A stretch of DNA of 64,000 nucleotides. Origin: Trileptium ribeirensis. Taxonomy: Eukaryota; Nematoda; Enoplea; Enoplida; Thoracostomopsidae. The stretch lies in assembly GCA_030248225.1 (NCBI GenBank), contig JASANE010028054.1, positions 1 through 64,000 on the forward strand. The letters run 5' to 3'. Below, piece after piece: positions 11,376-23,399 of this stretch. Under the pieces are notes generated by a model, which worked only from the letters and a program-made list of their open reading frames with translations, did not search any database and was not told the origin of the DNA. Made by a program: the position numbers and the translations under genes. Position 1 is the first letter of the stretch. Every line of letters starts with the position of its first letter.

Positions 11376-14300
11376 TCGAGGGGGAACATGATATATTAGG
11401 AAGGAAAGACCTGTAACGATCCAAAATACCCAGCTAGTCAAGATCAATTGAGCATGGTTGGCCTTGTAAGTTATAATTTCTTTCATCGGTTTGTGACCGT
11501 CTGTGAATATTCATAGATACAGTTTTCTGTTTTAGTCAGTCCAGATATGACGAACCTGCTGTTTGATTTTCGGGATGCACTCACGCTTCATAGAATGGGA
11601 GCATGTTACAGTTTAGGATGCACGAGACAGAAACATATTATTTTCTTTACTACTCCCAGCAGAGAATTTGAAATATGTTGCTTTTCTCATTTAGTTCCCG
11701 CTGAACCTGTTTAGCCCCTGACATTTATTAATGTATTTTAATATTTAATGGCAGTTATATATACAGCAGGTACATTGACATAGTAGTTCTAGCTAGAAAG
11801 CATTCACACATTATGCATTTTGTCACCCTTGCAATTATTTCGGTATTCAATAAAGCCGTTTGATGTTCTCTGTGAGATCATGTGTGATCATAAAAATTTT
11901 CGTGATCACAAATAGTGTGATCATAAAATTTCGCCGAAACTGCAATAAAAGCAATTTTGGAATTACAAGACCATGAGTGTCATATAGGGTTTTATTTACT
12001 ACCTACTTTTTATCTGAAATTGGGTACGCCTGATATTATCTGACACCCTGTAGGATTTTTAATCAGGAGGGTGTGCTATTTTTGTAAGTATTAATAACCA
12101 AAAAATTTACAGCGTATATGACATAGAGATAGAATTACATAAATGATTTTCCAAATATGACAATAACTAAATATTACAAATTAGCATAGAATGTTATTTG
12201 CTCGGTAACCACTGAATATACGCCGATAGTGAAGGTTAAAATCTAAAGTCGTTTCTGTTTGGCATGGCCAACTTAATAAGATCCGGGATTTAGCCGACTA
12301 GATCCACCTGAACGCTTTCGAATTTAGAACGAGTGCAATTAATTAAATCGACTATGCTGAATAGTTATGCACAAACATTGCTTACGTATAAAAGCTGACC
12401 GAAGCAATATTATGCAAATCATGATCTTATGCTGATAGCAATCCGATTCAATAACTTCTACACGAATAGCATAAAATATTCAAGCTTCTATTCACTCACG
12501 TCAAGTCTACCAACGTGGTATTCGACTGATTAATATTCCACAAAACTAATCTATTGTGACCAAAAGACGTGTTATATGTAATATTTGTAACACAGCCATC
12601 GTGCGTTAAGAAATTTGTACGCACGATTGTAAGGCACTCAGACGAGTGCGGCAGCACGAGCTTGACCCAGTAAATAACACGCGTACAAATCACTTAACAC
12701 ACGCCTGGCTGCGCTACAACTGACTTGTAATACAGCTAATTAGCTAAATGCGTGTGAAAATAATTTGATGCACGGCTTTAAGTATATAAGCTGTGCTAAA
12801 TGCAAGTTGTTGCATCAATTCATGATTTGCATAAAAAATAATACAACATGGGTTTGCATCACAGAGAGGGAGTTTTAATTTTGACAATATCGCTTTCATT
12901 TAATTCAACTTCATTTGAGTGCCAAAATTCCGTGTCAAATCAGGCAATTGTAGTCTGTGGTAATGATTTGTAATTCGATTTTTTAACAATAATGATATGC
13001 CGTGTAATAATTGCTAATATGTTGAGTTCGTTTTGCTGAAAAAAAAATTGTTACAGCACAATTTTTTACGCTTTGTGACGCTTTCTCACATAATAAGAGG
13101 CAATAACTCACATAATATTTCTCTGAATGTTTCTCCGATCGCATAGATATAAGTTTAAGATATTTTATGTAATATTCTAAGGTGATAAGGCAGCATGGGC
13201 GAGGAGCATTTATTTCAAATGTCGTCTTCACGCAGCTGTTACCCCACGACACTTTTATAAAAACGTTGCATAATTGTCTAGCGTGCCGTCCCGTTTTACT
13301 AATCCAGAGGTAAGGTGCTCAACAATCATTCGCACCTTTTTTTGCGTTTTCAGTAGTTTTTTGTTTCAACAAATATATACATGGACACATAACAAGATCA
13401 ACAGAGCACTAATTTTTTTATCTGATTTACATATACTTAGCTTTGGAATAGTATTTTACAAAATCATGTTTTTCATTTTTGTATGAACTGGTGCTTCACG
13501 GCAAGAGCAAAAATTTAGCAAAATAAATTAAGCCACACAAGGACCGAAATTTTACGAGCGGGCAAGAACCATGTTCATGTCGTTGGTACCTGCTGGAATA
13601 GAAAACGCGTCACATTCCAGGCCACCAAACCACCAATTTGAGGTAGTCAGCAATAATTAATTTTACCGTTAATTATAAAATAGCCAATAATGTTTTTGAA
13701 ATGGTTTAACTCAACATTGACGGCATTAATGAAATTGCGTAACGAGTAAACTATGCACTGCGCATGAATTGTGTAATGATTAAACTAAACATTGTTAAAT
13801 ATTTCACAATACGTAAAATAGTTCTTACATAGTGGAAAACCGCGGTCCCCGCAAAATATCTGGCATTATTTCTAAGCAAGTTCTTTCATAAGAAATCAAT
13901 TTGGGACTTTTACAACTGTGAATTGCCGTTTCTATACAATTGATTTTGATTCGTGTGCACTTTGTGAGATAACCCAGAATGAAGTTATGAATATGGATCG
14001 TTTTAGTTTCGCACCAACACTTGAAACGCATAAAATTTTAACATTTGTAGAAGGCATATCCTCTGGTAGGTGCCACTTTAATCATTTGTTGAGCAGCTCA
14101 TGATTTTCTGGTGTTGAGTGAGTGTGTAAGTCGAAGTTATTAATTACCATATTATACACTCGTATCACTACTCTGTGTTTAGATCAAAATATAGAAAAAG
14201 TTCTCGACAGCAGTGACAAAGTCATTCTAAATATGTCGAGCTGATTTACAACAAGGAAGTCAGTACATATTTTCGAATGGTATACTAAAACGATTACACG

Positions 14301-14671
14301 AGTTATATATTAATATACATGCCAGAAATTTTTATTAATCAATTTCGGTTATGACATTGTCTGAGTTGATTTGGAGATGACTATGTTAAAATTTATAGCC
14401 ACCTGAGAATCCGTGTCGTTATTGGACAGATTAATCATTGTTCATATGTAATTATTGACAGCATCGCATTTTAACAGTGACATGAACAAGTTTAGATCAA
14501 AACAAAGTAGTGGTAGACATATTATATCCATGTCCAACGTATAATAAATATGTAAAAATAGGATAGCATGTAGGTCGTCAATTTGATATCCACTATTGTT
14601 GACAAAGTTCAAATTAATGTCTTTCCACCACACCCAATGTCTATGTTCCACATAATTTCTTCTGAAATTCC
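11376..14671. other. Intergenic region, nothing recognised
   Basis: AT-rich sequence with scattered short ORFs (under 90 codons), none of which shows a domain, a consistent splice context or support on only one strand. No tRNA, satellite or TIR element was recognised here by eye. Confidence 0.5.
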
Positions 14672-14680
14672 TTCAGGTTA
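14672..14680. repeat. Left 9-bp target site duplication of the MULE
   Basis: TTCAGGTTA directly precedes the TIR and matches TTCAGTTTA directly after the right TIR at 8 of 9 positions. Confidence 0.8.
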
Positions 14681-14785
14681 GGAAAATTATTAATTGTACA
14701 TCCAAAAACACTTAATAGTGCATCCAAAATAAAATATTTTAATGCATCTATACTCTTAATAATACATCCAAAATTGTAAGTGAAA
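14681..14785 (+). repeat. Left TIR of the MULE
   Basis: Contains GTACATCCAAAA, GTGCATCCAAAATAAA and ATACATCCAAAATTG, spaced by CTTAATA words. It is the inverted counterpart of 15940-16044. Confidence 0.85.
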
Positions 14786-15081
14786 CATTCAGACAGATTG
14801 GTAGTACATTTAAAAATTGACAATTTGTCCGTCATTTGTGGTACACAGCTGTATTTCTAGCGAAATAGTTCTGTATCCCATATCATATATATATAATTTG
14901 AGGTCACAGTCAAGTCATAGCGTTTCTCAACGTTTGTTACTCTCACGCTGACAAGAGATAATAAATTCATTGTTCGCCAAAATTCTCACTGTTATCCGCC
15001 ACATTTAATTCAAGTTCATTCGACTTTTCTTCGACGTTCAACTGTTCTCAATTCTGTTACCTATATTTCGTATTTATCAGT

Positions 15082-15855
15082 ATGCCAAAGCACACAATCG
15101 GGTGGGAGCTTTTAAGAGACTTCAGTACGCATTCCGCGGCACAGGAATTTATAGCTACCCAGAATGTTCGTTGTCACATGGATAAAAGACTATCCGCCTA
15201 CCGAAAAATGACTTTTGTTTGCAAGAATAGTAAGCTATTTTCCTGCAATTTTAAACTCCTGCAAATTGACGCAACTTATAAATTAAACTGGGAATGCTAC
15301 CCCGTTATTGTTGTTGGTACTTCTGACATCAACGGCGGGTTTCACGCAGCAGGAGTTGCTCTTATTTGGAGCGACGAAAATTGTGAGGCGTTCGAAAAAA
15401 TATTTCAAGCCTGCAAAATGGCCGCATCACTTACAGGTTGCGACTATAACCCGACTCGGATCTTGGCTGATGGGGTTTCGTCGCTGTCGTCGACGGAACC
15501 TTTCGTCCAGCAATTTGTCGCGCCGAACGGAGACAGAACTTACACCGTGCAGGGATCAAAATCATCTATGTCCTTGGAACGATATCAACTAATTCACCAC
15601 AGCCCACAATATATAGTTTCTTGGGATGAGTACGTCAGCTTTATGGATTCTTGGCACGTTGTTCACAACCATTATGGGTTCTTTTTATGTAACTGTCGTG
15701 TTGGGCTCAAAAACAAAATATGTAAGCATAGTGTTGGAATTCAAATTTTATTTCACAATTACAAAGTGTGCGAAGCGGCTGAATCTTTGCCTATCGGACA
15801 GCGAAGGAGTCGTGGTCGCCCAAAGAAACTGGGAAACGCGTACAACAGGAACTGA
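15082..15855 (+). CDS. MULE transposase, internally shortened, with SWIM zinc finger
   Basis: A 257-residue ORF starting at ATG 15082. Residues about 40-120 contain a MULE catalytic-core segment: LQIDATYKLNWECYPVIVVG supplies the first Asp, and RILADGVSSL (about residue 130) the likely second. At about residues 205-222 the pattern CNC...CKHSVG is a SWIM-type zinc finger (CxC, then CxH). The C-terminus has an AT-hook-like RRSRGRPKK. The gap between the second Asp and the SWIM finger is only about 70 residues, much shorter than I expect for full-length MULE transposases, so the part with the third acidic residue seems missing. The enzyme is probably inactive by itself. The family would catalyse cut-and-paste transposition using the surrounding TIRs. 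The ORF lies wholly inside the TIR-bounded element and is uninterrupted. Confidence 0.85.
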   Translation: MPKHTIGWELLRDFSTHSAAQEFIATQNVRCHMDKRLSAYRKMTFVCKNSKLFSCNFKLLQIDATYKLNWECYPVIVVGTSDINGGFHAAGVALIWSDENCEAFEKIFQACKMAASLTGCDYNPTRILADGVSSLSSTEPFVQQFVAPNGDRTYTVQGSKSSMSLERYQLIHHSPQYIVSWDEYVSFMDSWHVVHNHYGFFLCNCRVGLKNKICKHSVGIQILFHNYKVCEAAESLPIGQRRSRGRPKKLGNAYNRN

Positions 15856-15939
15856 CATCACAAAGGTAACTACCTATTTACATACAATCATACATGTATA
15901 CCACGTTATATATTTCTTTTTAACGCAGGCATGAGGCAA

Positions 15940-16044
15940 GTTTGGATGCACTATTAAGACTACTAAATTTAAATATCGGGCGGTCTGTAAATTTATTTTG
16001 GATGTACTATTAAGCAATTTTGGATGTAACATTAATTCCTTTCC
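15940..16044 (-). repeat. Right TIR of the MULE
   Basis: Carries TTTGGATGCACTATTAAG, TTTTGGATGTACTATTAAGC and TTTTGGATGTAACATTAA, the inverted counterparts of the left TIR motifs. It ends ATTCCTTTCC at 16044. Confidence 0.85.
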
Positions 16045-16053
16045 TTCAGTTTA
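16045..16053. repeat. Right 9-bp target site duplication of the MULE
   Basis: TTCAGTTTA immediately follows the right TIR and pairs with TTCAGGTTA at 14672-14680. Confidence 0.8.
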
Positions 16054-16984
16054 ATACAGTTTTCATCAAGTGTTTCACAGTTTCTCGCTCATGTTCATAG
16101 CTATCAATTCAATGAAACTGTTTTTCAAAATATAGTATGTGTTAAGCAGTTCGGTTATGCATCGCGTGCAGGGCGCCACGAGAGGTCTATATAAGGTTTT
16201 GATGACCTAAAAACAAAGATTTGGTTATCTAAAGGCCAGCTCAAATACTTGATGTGTCGTCAGATGTGTTTCGATGGGTTTAGGGTTGACAAGGTTTTAC
16301 GTTCTTAATGAGGCTTTCTTCCGTAAGCCCTATAGCTTAAAACATAGTCCACACCAAGTGCTTAATAGTTTTTCGCGCATGTTCACAGTGTGAGCATAAA
16401 TTTATTATATAACAAATAGTCAAACCTGTAAAATGTCTTAAAAGTGTTGCCAAGGCATGTATAGTTAAACTGTATAGCTACAGTAGTAACTACAGCCGGT
16501 TTCAAATGTCATTGTATTTAAAGACATGCTATCACTTAAAACATTTGAACATAAATAATAAAGTAGGGTTGACATGGTTGGACTTTGGAAACTAACACAC
16601 ATATGTATGTTCATCACATGTATTCACAAGTTTAGGTGTCTCGTGTCTGTATACCATACTCCCACTTACATAATTCCGAAATTACAAATCTCAATCCTCC
16701 AGGTGAACTCTAAAATACAACCAATATATTACGAGCTTAACCGTGTTTATGCTCATAGTCGGCATGTACAGTTGAAGCTGTTAATAAACAATTTACTTAC
16801 CCAATTTATTTAAATATATGTTTCGACTTCCTAATTATTTTTAAAAATCAATTATAGCTACATTTTTGGTGTTTAAACTTAAAAAATCATTTAAACGCCT
16901 TCAAGTTGGGAACTTATTGCCAGAAGCAATTAAATTCTTTATGTTGGCTGTGATTCCTCTTGTACCAATGTATACATTTTTGTC

Positions 16985-17410
16985 GTACGTGCACGAGGTA
17001 CTAGGTTCCAGGGGGAATAGACGGTGCCTCGGGGAGGGTCTTCGGCCTGCCCAAGGGGGCATCAGTCCGTCGGCGGATGAGGGGGTCGTGAGTGGGGGAT
17101 AAATAATCGAAATTTTTGGGACTCTAAATTTTTTCTAATATTTGCTAATTTTACCCATTTTTGTCAATTTTTGCCCGATTTTTGCGAATTTTCCCCCAAT
17201 TTTTGCGAATTTCCCCCCGTTTTGTGCCCATTTTTCCAAATTTTGTCTATTTTCCATCGATTGTACCTTTTTACAATAATTTTCCTACCGCTATCGACGG
17301 GGGGTGTCTCAGGCTTACAGGGTGTCTGTCTACCTGCTAGGAATGAATCGCGGATTGCCCCGATGGGTAGCTCCAACCCTTGGGGGACAATCCCCTTAGC
17401 CCTATGACTA
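16985..17410. other. G/C-rich repeat-like patch with TTTTTGCGAATTT words
   Basis: 16985-17100 is G-rich (GGGGGAATAG, CCCAAGGGGGCATC, GAGGGGGTCGTGAGTGGGGG). It is followed to about 17250 by a periodic low-complexity run in which words like ATTTTTGCGAATTTTCCCCC recur every 20 bp or so. 17290-17400 is again GC-rich. ORFs on both strands arise from this simple sequence and are not genes. The patch resembles those at about 8.7-8.9 and 19.2-19.4 kb and may be an old dispersed repeat. Confidence 0.45.
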
Positions 17411-20400
17411 TGCATTCTATTTGTGTATCGTCACCGCTGTTCCGTTAGCTGTTGGACAATGTTCAGTTCCAGACCAAAAATTACCAAAAAATTGCTTTGT
17501 TGCACCTAAATTGTGACCAATTTGGATCAGATTTTTACAGCGAGGATGAAATGAACATACAGCTTATGTTAGCAGGGATATATCACTTATAGCTATTCCT
17601 GTGAAAAATAAGGGGATGTTCAAAGCCATTTTCAATGCCAAAATACATTGTCATTTTTAGTTTTTTCGATCTATATGTTGGTAGTCAGTGGACTTACTTG
17701 AGGTAAAGTTTCACCGTTCTGTAATATTTAAGGTGTTGTGTTAGCAGAAATAACCGTATAAATTTACTCATTCAAGTCCTCATAACAAGGAACCGAACCC
17801 AAATGTCTATTCATGAACAAAGCCAAACAAGATTTTGCTTTTATTGCTTTGCTTCCTTGGTGTGAGCACCGGTTTGACCAAAACTTTTTAGAGTACAAAT
17901 GTTCGGCAGAAGTATTCCACTGACATGACTATCCTTAATATAATTTTCACGAGAAAACAAGACTAGTGTTATGAAATATTATTCAAGCGAACATGTAATA
18001 TATCGTCGTTTTATACCTTAGGAATTATATATTTCAGTTAACTAATTCGATTATTTTTACAGTGATTGTGCATCCCTCCGCGATATTTATTGCAGTAATT
18101 GGGTCCATTTTACTGGTATTAGCTGGTGCATAATTGTCACGGAAACCCATTATGCTATGAAACGTTTCGTTAAACGTTCAAAATAACACATTTGTCGCAG
18201 CGACAACAATACGATGTTATGCGTGTTCAGTTGTGTTAGCTCTGGTTATACAAGATCGCTTCCGTTTGTAATTGCAAGATAAAAAACATTTTTGCCAAAT
18301 TATCTTTCGCGAATTGTGCATAAATTAATTACATTCTTTGCCAGCAATATTTTTCAGCGATACATATATAAATCCATGGGTTTACAGTGGCCGGTTAACG
18401 TACCTTTGACAAGGTAAACAGCCGTACGCAACTTCAAATCATTTCGCGCACCACTTAAGTGCGTTTCTTGATTCAAATGTATTAAGAATTTTGTTTGTTC
18501 ATTTTCGTGAAACTGTTGATTTGTATCGCACCTAAACGACCCAAAGTTTGTGTCCTGAAGTGAATGATGCCTACCGCCAATACTGGCCTGATACTACAAC
18601 CGATGATCATGTATCATAAATACAGCCGCTCTGTATATATATATATGTGTGTGAATATGCATAAGCATTCATTGCTTTATCGACTTTTATTGTTTGTCAA
18701 CTGAATTGAATGGTTTGTTCAGGCTTGTGTATGACGGTTTTACAGTTAGAAGCTTCAGCTAAAGTACTATATGTATATATTAGTCCAAATATCGCAATTG
18801 AGCATTTTGGCAGAGCGCGTACGTTATGACTTTAAGCTCGCTTAGGTTAATAATTAACAGCTTAGGTTCGTAGTGTATGGTAGTTTGGCTATTATTACCA
18901 GATAGGAGGCTAGGAACGGTAACTTGGACAAAGCCATCTTCAAATTGGTTTAGATTCTATCCGACCAAATTCTGTGTCAACCATATCTATATGTATATAT
19001 ATGGCTTTTAGACAGCATCATCAAATTGAGATCTGTGAAATTGCGAATGTTTTATCTTATCGGATTTTATGCTATGTAAACACTTGTATATAATAAGCGT
19101 ACCAATCGGATTTAAGCGCAGGTTCAGTGAGATCCTTGGGTCAGATCCGTTTACCAGAACATAGCTTGTCATCTTCGGGGACTAAGTGGGGTTGATGGTG
19201 TAGGCGGAAAAATACGCCAAGGAGAGCCAAAAACTCTTTTCCCGCAATCCAATGTTCCGTCATATTTTTTAAATTTTAAGACAAAATTTTCAAACTTTGC
19301 TAAAAAAATTCGCGTGTCTTCGGCGCGTGGAGGGGACAGGGATCCGAACGTATGGTGGGGCGGTGCTGAGCCTTGCGGGTGACAAGGCCGATATTCCTTA
19401 ATATAAGCGGAATTCTACATATTGGATCACCCATCGCGTGATCAGGGATCCGGCACTGATCTCATCTGTTCGGGCTGTGCCGAAACAGAGCGAATCGGAT
19501 CGCGCGCAATTCCCAAACTAAGTGGATTTAAGTTTTTTCTATCGATACTTTACCTAATGCCTTGCATTCATGTGCTATATATCCTGCCATTTTCTTTATG
19601 CCCCAAGTTTTGCTGTATCTCGGCGAGAACCACAAATATCAGATGACTTCAGCATATCAATGCCCCATAATACTTCTGAGTACAATGCTGCAAAATACCT
19701 ATTGCATTTATCGTATTACTAACCGCAGTGAAATGATTTTCAACTTTACCTCAATTTTGTGATATCAATTAATGTCTTCAGATTTCATAGAACTTGCTCT
19801 ATTGAACTTATATCCAGGTACTCCAGAGCACAGCTCCGCAATAATACGAATAGGGTTACCTAGCATTTCTCCAGGCTCATTTTAAAAATAAAAAACCGGG
19901 AGCGGATACCTTTCCGTTTTCATTTCTGTGGCTCTAGTAGCATCTAGCATGGATTACTATATAACGTTGTTTGAGCCATCAACGTCATATTTCTATATAT
20001 TTAGTTATGCTGAGATTTTTAGTCTTTTATACAATAATCCAACTTATAATTTTAATATCCAAAGTAACCGGGTTTAGTAGGACTGCTTTTTTATGGCCGT
20101 AATGACCTCTGGTTTAAGCTTTATAGTGGGCTTTAAGATATTCTCCGATGTGTAAGATACTAATGTTTATATGGGTAAATGAGTATTTGAAGCCTGATAT
20201 ACGACCAGTACAATATAACAGTCGGTTCTGTTAGAATAGATAATCTGCTCGTGTAAGTATCTTTAGCATTGTTCCTCATTCTCCTAAGAGTGTTTAGTGT
20301 TTATTTTTCGGTTAAAATTTATTCAAAGGCAAAAAACACTAATCTATAAGTTGTAAATTAGAATGCCATGTATATATTTTTATGAAATATATAATGTGAT

Positions 20401-23250
20401 TTCCATGGCTACATCTTGCTAATGTTTGACGCCTGCAGGGCAACATGCAATGTTCGTTCGCTCGTCACTGTTTCTTAAATTAAATTATTTTTTGAAATAA
20501 ATGATATGAGACTTTTGTTTACTAAGGACTCTACACGATCTACGTTGAGCGAACGTCTTGTCATTCACCCTAAACTGTGACATTGTTTTCAAATTTTTAC
20601 CATATATACTAGATCTATACTACTTCGTTTAAGTCGAAAATACGACACTTGTTCTTTCGCAGACCAACAGCAACTGCCACCAACGCAAAATAATTTCGTG
20701 CGTTCTTAACACACCGAAACATTCTATGAGGATTGGTTTTGCTGTTTTAATAGCAACGAATCTGTAACGCATTGTAATTTTAAATATTATATGTAGTTGT
20801 TAGCCTCCTTTAGCCGGTTTTATATTTCCCCTTTTGTCTGCATGAGCACATTCGAGCTACTTACTGAATATCCCAAGTCGAGCCCAAACACATCTTTGTT
20901 GTTTTTTGGTTTGTCCTAGTTATTGTCAAACATTCATGTGTGAAAAAACCACCTGTGTAGATAACGATAGCTGTAAAATTCTAATTTATTTACAATATTG
21001 TGATATATGCTATTTTAATTGAAGTTACACCATAAAATAAGCACACTTAGAAATCATGTTTTTGACTATCCATCCAAAAATTATCAAAATATAATAAGCA
21101 CCAGCAGCGTCTATAAGATTCACTCGATATATCATGAGATACCTAAATCACTGTTGAAACATTCATGATTTAAAAACAGTTAGATGATTTGGCTAAATTT
21201 ACAAATGTCATAAATTGCACGCATTTTGCCTATTTGTGCGCAGGCAACAATATTTTTTCAAGCTAAAATGCAGCTTTTGTCGTGGGTCACTAGATTTCGC
21301 TTGAATTTTGCAGAAAATTTTGAATTAGGGAGACTTACTAGTGGCGATGACTCCAAAAATAACGGATGCGATTAAAATAAGAGGACAACTACAGTATTTA
21401 TTTGTAGGACCAAATCTCATGTGAATATGGCTTTAAGAAAATTTAAACTCGGGTAAATGCTTGGACGATTCTTCGTCAAGTTTCCAAAATGCATGCAGTT
21501 ATTACGTCACACATAGATTATAACTTTTTTCTCATTTTCCTTGTATCTTTTCATACTTAGTGAGAAGATATATCCCTCAAAACCATTTTATTGTTTTTAC
21601 AACGATCGTTTTGTTTTCGCAGTAATTACAAATAAAATATTCGAAACATTTTTGTTGTGCATTAGTTGGTGTAATTAAACTGTCTACTTTAGTCTGTTCT
21701 CACTTTCCACCGGATACCAGTTCCCTAACCATTTCAAATAGAAGTAAATCTGCTAAGCCAGCGACGCAGTAACGATAAGTTTTGCAAGCTTGGTTAAAAT
21801 CCTTCCCATACTTAGGGAGATATAGAAGACCACTGCGGGAATTTCCTACTTTCGGTTTTCCAGTGATGTGAAATACAGAGCCCCTCTTTCTGGGGAATTT
21901 GTTTGCTATAATGTGCTATCAGGGTGGTTTTTGAATCTCCATTTTTATGTACTTGAATAGGGTAGGGGCTCTCGAAGACACACTTTGTCTGGAGAAAAGT
22001 AGCAAAACAACTTGGCAAATTTGTTGACTTCTATACTACTCGACCGCTTTACGGAGGTTTGGCAGGCTCTTCACACCTTGCGTAGTCGAATGTGTGATAC
22101 TGATGAGGTTACGGCCAGAAAAATTTCAGTCGTTTAAGGCTTAAATATTAATTCCAAACTTGAAAATTACCAATATAGCTTCACAAAACTTCAATCGGCT
22201 GACGAAGTGTTATAATTGCAACAGAATCGATTTTGTAGTTACTTAATATTCGATTAGCGCCGAATTTATATGTATGAAACGCAGCGCTATGCATCTGTTG
22301 CGAACTTAAGTTTAAAATATATTTCTGGCGCATTATAACATTTTGAAAAGGTTTCATTTTTATACCTTCTTTGAACAAATAAAGTTTATGTTTGAAATGA
22401 ATATATACGCATATGTTTTAGCTTACTCGGAACATATTTCCTAAAAATATTTATAGTATCTACATCAGCGGAGTATTATTTAAAGCATAACAGCGAGATA
22501 GGTGGTACTGAGGTCTTCTGTATTCTAATTTATATATGTATATTTGTAGTTATTTGTAATGTTGGCCATTCCAAAAGTTTTCAATGACCATTTAAGGCAT
22601 TGACACGTTCTCAAATATTGGTTAAAAATTTCTGCCAGTCAAAGAACCAGCAAACCAGATATTGATAAACAGAAGGACAGGGAGAAAGTTGCGCCTTCAC
22701 TATCAGATCTCACGCTGGCAGGGCACGCCCTTCATTTTTCCAAATCCCCCCAAATGAATAATCGCAGATGACGATTTTTATTTAAGAATGAGCTTTTGGT
22801 TCATTCCTAGGAATGAAGTTTTATTTCGTGTTTTCACCATAGTGTGCCCCCAGATGTTTTATCTTAGCCTGCCCCCACACAGATGTTTCACCATAGCTTC
22901 CCCCTCATATTCAAAATCATTTCCGGTTTCTGCAGCCAAAAGAAAATATAAATGTGGGCATAAGGTATTAAGCGAGTGGAGACACCACGTATCTGTAAAT
23001 AAATGTATAGAAAATTATATACAAACAATAATAAAGAATAATATGTGTTATAAGTACCCCTATCATAAAGGTACTGATATAAATAAAATTTATAAAACAA
23101 TAGGGTATTTCCTGAAATGCTACAGCCCGAAATTGGTCAATTTTGGACGACATTATTTTCTGCGGTTCCAACTCTAGTGTTGATTACAGGCACAGATAGT
23201 CAGGATAGGCAAGCTTTAATCTTTAACATCAATTGATATAGTCACTACAG
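17411..23250. other. Intergenic region, no supported gene
   Basis: AT-rich sequence. Noted items are a GC-richer patch at about 19190-19400, TTAGG-like words at about 18840-18870, and a short imperfect direct repeat at about 22838-22905 built on ATGTTT...CATAG...GCCCCC words. The 129-codon ORF at 22788-23177 has no recognisable domain and is partly made of that repeat. Confidence 0.5.
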
Positions 23251-23399
23251 GCATCGTTCAGAAATGTCAGCTGTAGCAAGAAGCTTGTAGCGACTCGCAA
23301 CGTAGTCATTACAATGTAACAACAACTGCAGTGTAACAAACACTGCGGTTCTCGCGTAACCGTGTGCAGTGAGTGAACGCATATCAGTGTGAACGATGC
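23251..23399. repeat. Possible 149-bp TIR element
   Basis: GCATCGTTCA at 23251-23260 and its exact reverse complement TGAACGATGC at 23390-23399 bound a GC-richer 149-bp segment. No target duplication is clear, so assignment to a transposon class is not possible. Confidence 0.35.

Larger units (their letters stand above)
14681..16044 (+). mobile_element. Mutator-like element (MULE) with long TIRs and 9-bp TSD
   Basis: The element is 1,364 bp. It is bounded by TTCAGGTTA (14672-14680) and TTCAGTTTA (16045-16053), a 9-bp target duplication with one mismatch, which is typical of Mutator elements. The left arm (14681 to about 14785) starts GGAAAATTATTAATTGTACA. The reverse complement of the right arm starts GGAAAGGAATTAATGTTACA. 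The arms then stay alignable for about 100 bp. Each arm carries three internal copies of a TTTGGATG(C/T)ACTATTAAG-like motif, so the TIRs have a subterminal repeat structure. One ORF (15082-15855) encodes a MULE-type transposase fragment. The near-perfect TSD suggests fairly recent insertion. Confidence 0.88.

Noticed and set aside
15308..15934. Two other plus-strand ORFs inside the MULE
   Set aside because: Out-of-frame shadows of the 257-codon transposase ORF.
17164..17415. Pair of overlapping ORFs on both strands
   Set aside because: Produced by periodic low-complexity sequence (TTTTTGCGAATTT words), not by a gene.
22788..23177. 129-codon ORF on the + strand
   Set aside because: No domain is recognisable. 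Part of it is a short CCCCC-containing repeat, ORFs of similar length overlap it on the other strand, and this length is expected by chance in so much AT-rich DNA.
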